64,000 nt of DNA from Plasmopara viticola (Eukaryota; Oomycota; Peronosporomycetes; Peronosporales; Peronosporaceae), in the NCBI GenBank assembly GCA_001695595.3, contig MBPM02000103.1:62001-126000 (forward strand). Reading direction: 5' to 3'. Below are positions 56,753 through 64,000 of this stretch, one piece after another (positions within the stretch are counted from its first letter, which is position 1; each line of letters begins with the position of its first letter). The notes under the pieces are model-generated. The model saw only the letters and a program-made list of their open reading frames with translations, ran no database searches and was not told where the DNA came from. The translations under genes and the position numbers were made by a program.

Positions 56753-57376
56753 ATGCGCTTCTTACTTGTCTTGCTGATTAGTGCAGCGTTCGCGGTCTCG
56801 AGTGCCACAGCGTCGTCGACAGGTACGGACAATGTCCAATCAAGATCGCTCAAGGATACCAAGACCGAGGTCGCGACTGTTTTCAACGCGTTGCCCGCGC
56901 CTCAGCAAATCAAGACTGACCAGAGATATCTGCAGTCTCAAGTAGCAAGCGCAGACGAAGAACGAGTGTATTTTTCGGTACGGAACATGGAGAGCTACGT
57001 AAAGTCGTTTCTGCGATGGGTAAAGCAAATGTTTAAAAGGTTGTTTTGGTCCGAAACACCGGCTTCAAGGACCAAATACCACTTTCGCCAGGCTTGGGCA
57101 AGAACCGCGAGAGCGTTTAGAAGAGGTTGGCATCGGTTAGGCCCCTTGATAGGCTACAAAACCTCCAAGCTAAAACATCGCGTGGAAGAGTCGGCCTCGC
57201 ATGCGAAACACAAGACTGGCGAGAAGTTGCAAAAAGGAAAGCATCGGGTACAAGAGGCAGGTTTAGCAGCCGCGCATTCGACAGAAGAGGCGGCGGAAAA
57301 GGCGTCGCACAAGACGTCGCGATTCTTTCAGCAACTTTGGCATGCAATCAAGTACGGCCGTCTCAAAGGGCGCTAA
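56753..57376 (+). CDS. RxLR-like secreted effector candidate with 11-residue repeats (copy B)
   Basis: Single exon, 207 residues. It starts MRFLLVLLISAAFAVSSATA, a clear signal peptide. RYLQ at 58-61 and DEER at 68-71 give the same RxLQ-EER architecture as copy A with a shorter gap. Residues 140-194 form five 11-residue units: LKHRVEESASH, AKHKTGEKLQK, GKHRVQEAGLA, AAHSTEEAAEK, ASHKTSRFFQQ. His is at position 3 in all five and Glu at position 7 in four. Between the motif and the repeats lies a basic, aromatic-rich stretch (FLRWVKQMFKRLFW). Signal peptide and repeats align with copy A but the middle is diverged, so they are old paralogues. Role is inferred from architecture only. Confidence 0.8.
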   Translation: MRFLLVLLISAAFAVSSATASSTGTDNVQSRSLKDTKTEVATVFNALPAPQQIKTDQRYLQSQVASADEERVYFSVRNMESYVKSFLRWVKQMFKRLFWSETPASRTKYHFRQAWARTARAFRRGWHRLGPLIGYKTSKLKHRVEESASHAKHKTGEKLQKGKHRVQEAGLAAAHSTEEAAEKASHKTSRFFQQLWHAIKYGRLKGR

Positions 57377-57845
57377 ACAAATTGATCGACAATCCAATGT
57401 CGCTCTGCAAATTCGACCCCGTGCTTTCTCCACTCTACCTTCGCGTAGCTTTAGTTAGTTTGGTGCATTTATTTGCTTTAACAATATACATACACTTTTA
57501 TTTGACCCTACTATTTCTTTGTAAACATTGATTTCGGGGACGAGAATACACACTTAGTTAACACTGTCTTTGGCCTAAATAAAAATTGCGACCCTATATT
57601 TATGGCTATTTGATTATACAATAGCACTTTTAAAGCCAAAACAAGATAAAGCAATGCATATTTTTTTTAATATGAACGTAGGCATCTTTGTTACGTGTAA
57701 TTCAGACTTTCAGCTTTAAGCTATGACTTGTTTCCCTTTTGCAAAGCTTAGAGAATAAGCACCTTGCATTATGAGATGTGATACATTGCATGTTTCGATT
57801 GCAATAGCGAAATGAGTCGTTTATCAAAAAATAGTTAATAAGATT

Positions 57846-58157
57846 TTAACATATGAGTCTAATTTCTTTACATATTTCTATAAAACTGCAGTCTAATGCA
57901 TTATTCGAATTTAAACGGCCAAAGATAGCGAACTGTGGCTCGTCTTCTGGTAGGTCGGATACGTCTTCTCTGTAGAAGACACTGTCACACCTGGTACACT
58001 TGTTGCCAATCCTACGCATACAGGAGAAAAATGCCCGCCTGAGCCCTCTCAAAAGGTTCCGATAAGGATCGAGTCGCCTTTCTGCATCTGTCGGACGAAC
58101 ACTTTGCGCTGCTCGGAAGACCTGGTGGCTTGCATGGGCCTGGAAAGGTTGTTGCAA
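57846..58157 (-). CDS. hypothetical cysteine-bearing 103-residue frame
   Basis: The frame starts MQQPFQAHASHQVFRAAQSV and contains RNLLRGLRRAFFSCMRR, then GNKCTRCDSVFYREDVSDLP, a CxxC with an acidic follow-up. No signal peptide is visible at this Met. It may be the 3' end of a broken gene or a chance frame; it lies 470 bp from effector candidate B, on the opposite strand. Confidence 0.3.
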   Translation of the reverse strand: MQQPFQAHASHQVFRAAQSVRPTDAERRLDPYRNLLRGLRRAFFSCMRRIGNKCTRCDSVFYREDVSDLPEDEPQFAIFGRLNSNNALDCSFIEICKEIRLIC

Positions 58158-60079
58158 TTGTAGCTGTCTCTGCTGCTAAGGAGTTAATATGCATCCTGGC
58201 GTTCGAGCTCTACGAGCAAAACGTTTTGCTTTAAGACTAGGCTTCGGTGGTACCAGGCTATAGCAGAGTTAAGGCGGTGCAAACTAAAGCTTACACCTGT
58301 GAAGAAAAGAAATATCATTAAAAGATTTAATCAAACGAGTCGAAATGGCTACTAAAGCATTCACGACCACATTAAATTTGGTGCGCGGGGCGTTCGCATG
58401 GATGTCTAGGCTGAAAATCGAGCACTTATCCACGAGACATCTTTACCTAAATGCTATATGTTCTGGATGCACATGTAGAAGCAGAAATAGGCAAAAAAAA
58501 TTCCAACCAACTTTATTTTTCGCTAGCGTCCAAGCTTTCTGGCGTGAAAGCAAGAAAGGCGCAAGATTTGTCAATAAATTATAATCAAAAGCTTGTAACA
58601 GCCCCGTCATTCGAGAGCCTCCTCTCAAACAAGTCAAAGTGCCTGTGATTTTGGGCGGTCTAAGAAGAGGCTCTTTACATACACAACTCCTTAGAATGTA
58701 GGCATCGACAAAAGAAAAAACAATTCAATTTAATTTCTTAGGAGATATAGAAAATATTCGGATCGTTTCTGCGTAATGAGCATCTCCTCGACCTACAGGA
58801 ATGTGCTTGTGTTCTCGTTGACTCGAGGTCTATTAGCCGCGCCGACCAACATTAGCTGCTGTGGCTGTGGTAGGCAAAAGTATATAGTTTGTGTCGGACT
58901 CAAAGAGGGCTGACGAAGAGGATCTTCGTTTAGCTTAAGGACTTGAAAGGACACTGGCAATGCTGCGCAGTCAGAGTTAGGATAAAGGATGGTCATCAGT
59001 AGGAGATTGTTCTACTAAAAAGAAAAGTTGGAGAGTAACAGCCGTAAGAGATGTGCCTGGTACTGAGAAAAAGCTTAGCGATGTGTGGCTGCTACACACC
59101 ATAGAGCCATAGCTCCTGAGAGCTTGACACTTCACGAAAGAGAGCTAGCAACGGTAAGTTGCTGGCTATACGCGTAAGTATACGAGGTTACGGTTAACAC
59201 TTGTGGAAAATTGTAGACTTTAGCAAGTCGAGATACTGCGCGAGCCAGCAAATATTTGCGATCGACCTAAAGAAAATGGGCTGATGCTCTGAGAAATGCC
59301 AAATACAGCGCAATTGTCCTATTTAATTCGCCAGTGCGATGCTCCTACAAGTCGCTAGACATAGCTGTGATTTTTGGATATTTTTTCATATAGTGTTTTT
59401 CTTGTCTTTGTACTCTTCATGGACAAATATGGTTCTGTCCAGCGCATGCCGTCACTAGAAAAGTATGCGTATCAAATTATCTAGCGGGGCAATAAGCCGA
59501 CTAATCGGGCACATTTGAGTTTGGTAGATTATCCCCCTACTTCTTAGAGTAAAGATCGCTTAAAGTAGGGCTAGAAAGTACGGGCAACTATATGCTTGCT
59601 ACAAGCATACACAATATTAAAAATACTGATACCTCCCGAGGTTAGATTTATCGACATCTTTGCAACCATTCAATGCGGAAAGACACATTGTGCTGGTAAC
59701 ACCGGCTGCAAAGGACATTTGGTATTGCGCTTTGAACGTAAGTAGCGTGGTGTTATACGACACTGTAAAAGCACAAATTCTGGGTAGCAATTCGTCATTA
59801 ATAGAAGGGGGATAAATTCGTCGGATGAGAAGGGGGGTGCTATACTTAATTGATCTTTAAGTGCTGTAAGCGGCCCAGAAACCGATGGATAAGCTATCGA
59901 CGTGTATAATCGACACTTCTGGATTACTCGCCATGAAGTACGCTTTGGGCTTTAAGCTGTTTGTGGTCTTTTTAAACTAAGAGCCGGGATAAATACGCTC
60001 CACTTAACGCAAAGGATGGCAAAATGATTTGCGCAATATTATATCCGCGTTAAACACATGCCTGCCAACCTGATATGTT

Positions 60080-60240
60080 CATCAACGAGCTTTCACGCAG
60101 ACCAGACTATGAGTCGACTTATTTTAGCAGGGCTAAAATCTATGTATTGACGAACAAATCCGTCAAACATACAAAGCGAATGCTAACTAAATGCCTATAT
60201 TACTTTTCTTCATCGCACGCAATGTGTCAAAGGTGAATGG
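60080..60240 (-). repeat. diverged copy of the ~256-bp coding repeat
   Basis: Sequence around GAGCTTTCACGCAGACCAGACT, then CAGGGCTAAAATC and TGACGAAC, ends near CATCGCACGCA. It follows the same order as TTTCGCGCAAGCCAGATTAC, CAGGCCTAGGAGC, TGACAAGCGCAC and CATCGCAGGC at 50320-50455. Similarity is by eye and moderate. Confidence 0.4.
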
Positions 60241-63200
60241 TTAATCACCCGACAGCGATCGTTGCCGCATTGCTATGAAAGCTCTATACTTCAAAGGGCA
60301 AATCTAGCCTGAATTACAACTCCGTATGACCAAGTGGCATACTCTGAGAGGTGTCGCAAATTATTTTTTGCGGGAATTGTTAGGCCTAGCTGGCCTATTG
60401 CACTCGTATACAGCTGGTGGGTCTCGCAAAGCCGCTGCCCGATCGTGACATTAATTGGAAAAGCTAGAAACAAAGTTTTCGATAGCAACAGAGAAATCCT
60501 AAATCAGACACTCCTTCTGGCTTTTCCGAACGAGACAAATCATTCGAGTGATTTAAATTTCTTAAAATTGTGTCATTGTTTGCGCGTTAGTGCGAATGGA
60601 AATTAGCCGGTTATTTAGCTCCAGTCCAGGCAGCGGTCTCATTCGCTGCTAATGTCAACAGTAGCAACAGTAGTGATTCAACTGTTGACTGAAAAATTAA
60701 CTACGCAGTACATGCCGAAAGCCACATTTGTGGATCGACAACTTGTCAATCGTTGAGTTCGCACTCAAAATTGCCACATACGTGTCAACGAGCTTCTCAC
60801 TTTTCTGTACGATTGGGCTTTACTCCTGGAAGCGCATCCAGGTCCGTAATTTGAAGGTCAATTTGCTATCGACTATGTGACTTCATAAATGGACCTTAAT
60901 CCGTAGGGCAAAAAATGTATGCCTGCGAAGTCAAACAGAAAATGAAGACAAATACGAAAGAAAAAGAGAGATTGTCCATGAGACTAAAGCTTTACCACTC
61001 GTAAGAATAATCGTAGCGGTGGAATGTGGACGATGAACGAAGACTTATGGTACATCCTTGTACTTTCGGTGACCAAGAGCAACAATGTGACTGGCAATGG
61101 GATGTGTCTTACTCGTTGCCGGGTATAAGCGGAAGTTGCGGTACTTTTTTTTTAAGAGAACAGATTACACTTTGGATCACTAGGAGATGACTTACAAATT
61201 GAGTTTCACTCGGCAACGCTTCAAGCAGTGCTTTTATTTGATCGCACACCGCGAGTGCTCAGTCAAGATGTTGTCACAAAAAAACATTGCTCCAGCGCGA
61301 CCTTACAGCGGCAATAAGCGTGCTCTTCATTCAGCGTCCAATTTCGCTCACATGTATAGCTCGGAGTTGTAAAGATCAAAGATATGGGTGGATAGCACCC
61401 AGTGTGACATTTGTTCTTAGCACTTCTTAGCGACCTCGTCGCACCCAGTGCGAGAACGCTTCTTAACACTCCTTAACGACCTGATCACATCAACATATAA
61501 AAAAATTGAACTTGTGATTACGTAAAGTACCAGAGTGATTTGGCTCGAATCCAACATATTTAAACAAGTTCCTAGCGTCCGCTAATTTAAGATGCAGTTT
61601 GTTTCTCTAACGACTAGAGAAAACTTATTTAAGAGCTGTCTTCGCTTCGGAAATCAAATGCCAAATATTCAAGCTCTGAGCACAGGTACGGGGGGCGGGC
61701 ACGACTACTAAACTCGCAATTTGCGAAAGCAAGTTTTCAAATTGCATACGAAGCGCTTCTGGCTTCATAAAACGGACTATATCGTCCTTCTAAGAATCTG
61801 GTAAAGCCGCATAAACGACCCCCCTCCAATTTTGTAAAGGAGTAAGCGCTCCAGCTCATGGAGCTCAGAAGGGTTTACAATTTGCAACGCGCTCCACTTC
61901 ATTGTGCAGCCAAGTTTGGCGTCAAGGGACCACTCTGGTAGCCTCCTTCAAGCCTCTTCTATACGAAGTAACGACCTTTAGGCAAATTAGTGTAATGTAT
62001 ATAATTCTTCCGCTTGGCTCTGATGCTTAAGGTGCGTTTCTTTACGATCGACTCTACTCTTTTTTCAACCAGGACTTATTCGGCCATGTGACTTATAAAG
62101 TTCACACTGGGTTCTAATACCGAACGTCTCGGTACTAGGTATCCAAATTGTGTCGAGAAAGGCTTCATTTCGTAGTGAGTTCCAGACCTGGATAGCTTAA
62201 ATTACACCGCCTTATAGGACTCGGCTCTTTCGATTTACAAATAGCGTGGCGATTATTATGAGCACAACTGGCCACGTAATGACCAAATGTACTCGTCTTA
62301 AGACTAATTTTGAGTGCAAAATAATGCTTAAAGAGGTGTTGGGTGTGGAGGATCGTAGTACCTTATAAGATGCATTACATAAGAATTATGGCTGCATTGA
62401 CATTGTCTGAGAAAGTACGCCGACCTTTGCTTAAGTAGGATCTTAGCATTATAGTCAGCAGGAGCACTTCAGAATATATACATTTATATATTGCCATGGT
62501 TGTGTTCGTGACGTCTTTCGCGCGGCCCGTAAGCTTGACGATCATCTTAAATTATTTAAGAGCTTACAAAACAGCCTCGTCATTAACTCTTATTGGCTTC
62601 GTCAAAAAACAAGATTTAAAGAATAGCAGTGGAAGGCAACCGGATTGCGCAATTTTAGCCGTTAAATCTGGTTGTTTCTTCTACAGCCTTATTAGATCAA
62701 GCGGCATTCTGAGAGGAAGCCATTATTTGATGCTAAAAGTCCACCGACAAGTATGGATGCAACAATCACGACGGTTTAATCGCGCTCGCAATCCATTAAG
62801 CAATATACGTCATAGCCAAAATAGCTCTAGCGTAAACTCTAACATCTTGAAAGGAATGAGAACACACATAGCATTATATGCGATCTTATCCAAGCCGTAA
62901 TATGACCCGGACAATGTAACCGTGGAAGTATTGGCGCCGGATTATCCATACGCACAGCCTAACGAGGTTGACTATGGGCACGGAATGTCACAATCACTTT
63001 CTCGGAGGGTGAAAATCGAACGAAAGAATCGAGGAGCGATGCGATAACGCTTCAAAGGCACAAGAGCAGATCGAACAAGATCTGAGAACCTCGACGATAC
63101 GGTATCCAGTTCATGTCGTGGCAACGGTGGCGGCGTTATGGCTTGTTTTCTTCAGACGCCGATCACAGTGCGCTACATGATGCTGGAATTTATCAGTCTC

Positions 63201-64000
63201 CCCCCTCTCAGGGCGAGCGCCACTTCACGAGGAAAGCATTCACGCTTGACGTTGTTGACAGGGCTAAAGGCAGATCGAGGGGATTTTCGTACCCAAAAAA
63301 ATTCGTGGGTTATTCCGGCAAGATTGCTCCGGCGTCAAAACCCCTTTTAACCATGGTGATCAGCATGTTCAACGAGAACCTGCATTTTGTCGCAAGACTA
63401 AACGGCACTGATATCGCAGATAGATGTCATCTGGAGGTGCAAAAACCCTCGTGAATATAACAGTCTCAGGAGCATAACTTTAGGTAGTAGCAATCAACGG
63501 CGAGTCTTCAACAGAGCGAACTCAAGTCGAAGGCTCAATGAACTCTTACATCGACTTTGTTGGAACTGCGACAAAAGCGACAGCTTCTCTTACACGTGTA
63601 TTTGATGTTTAGAGATCTTTATCATCCTCAGAACTTTCGATGCGTGAGATCACCACAGTGTCGACATAGAGCCTTCGATTTTAAAATCGACATACAATTG
63701 CTGTACCCTCGCAAGAAATTCTTGTGGAGCTACAGCCTGACTCTAAGGATGTGCGTTTCACACGGCGAGCGCTCTCCGAGTTCGACGCGCCACTGCCGCA
63801 GGCACTATCGATACCCGAACAATTCTCGAGCGATGCCAGTCGGCCTGTCGGGCTCGTAGAATCATGCAAGGTAGATTCCGGTGTGACTGTATCTTGGCCT
63901 ATTGTACCTCGTAAAGGCTTTTGATGCAATGCTTTGGCTCACTAGACATAACCACTTGATTGGAGAGCAGGCGCGAAATGAATGATGTGGCCATTAGTAT

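Larger units (their letters stand above)
57377..64000. other. 6.6-kb AT-rich gene-poor tract to the right edge
   Basis: Apart from a 103-codon minus-strand frame (57846-58157) and a relative of the ~256-bp repeat near 60080-60240, nothing is clearly resolved. Frames at 62496-62900 and 63113-63454 (plus) lack motifs. At 63724-63924 a plus-strand frame reads LVELQPDSKDVRFTRRALSE and looks coding-like, possibly retroelement debris. Confidence 0.5.

Noticed and set aside
1..64000. CRISPR array, tRNA or rRNA genes
   Set aside because: No regularly spaced identical short repeats, no cloverleaf-compatible A/B-box pair and no rRNA-like conserved blocks were seen by eye; the tandem arrays have 100-256-bp units without spacers.

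Overview
The window looks like nuclear DNA of a plant-associated oomycete. A downy-mildew or Phytophthora-like organism that still makes zoospores fits best. The evidence is: (i) two secreted proteins with a degenerate RxLR motif (RxLQ) followed by EER; (ii) eukaryotic genes with short GT-AG introns of about 35-90 nt; (iii) a flagellar outer-dynein-arm docking-type protein; (iv) Ty1/copia retroelement sequence; (v) compact gene clusters separated by long AT-rich, gene-poor tracts. No species can be named from the sequence alone.

Layout. 1-3.6 kb: the 3' part of a copia element (protease to RNase H, frameshifted once) ending in a probable 3' LTR that abuts a truncated HMG-box gene. 3.6-9.0 kb: dense housekeeping block with an Msp1/ATAD1-type AAA ATPase (+), a TruB-type tRNA pseudouridine synthase (-), a 64-residue membrane protein (-), an AP endonuclease (-) and a small hypothetical (-). 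9.0-19.5 kb: gene-poor, with a ~189-bp imperfect tandem array. 19.5-30.1 kb: three large minus-strand genes (GID7/WDR26-type WD40 protein, ODA1/CCDC63-type coiled coil, NPC1-like sterol transporter). 30.1-35.5 kb: gene-poor, with retroelement debris. 35.5-46.9 kb: two tandem HMIT/SLC2A13-type inositol/sugar transporters with a decayed relative between them on the other strand, a many-exon Mediator MED1-like gene, and a coiled-coil gene broken by a 62-bp tandem duplication. 46.9-64 kb: gene-poor and repeat-rich. It holds an exact-period 100-bp tandem array, a degenerate ~256-bp coding repeat, and the two RxLQ-EER effector candidates.

The genes do not form one pathway. The conserved clusters cover mitochondrial membrane-protein quality control, tRNA modification, base-excision repair, ubiquitin-ligase scaffolding, flagellar assembly, sterol/lipid handling, solute uptake and transcription. 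The two effector candidates stand alone in the repeat-rich part, as expected of the two-compartment genomes of plant-pathogenic oomycetes. They share an unusual C-terminal series of 11-residue repeats marked by histidine and glutamate; this is the most novel item in the window. Exon joins were worked out by hand from splice signals, frame continuity and family conservation; none was tested against RNA data.
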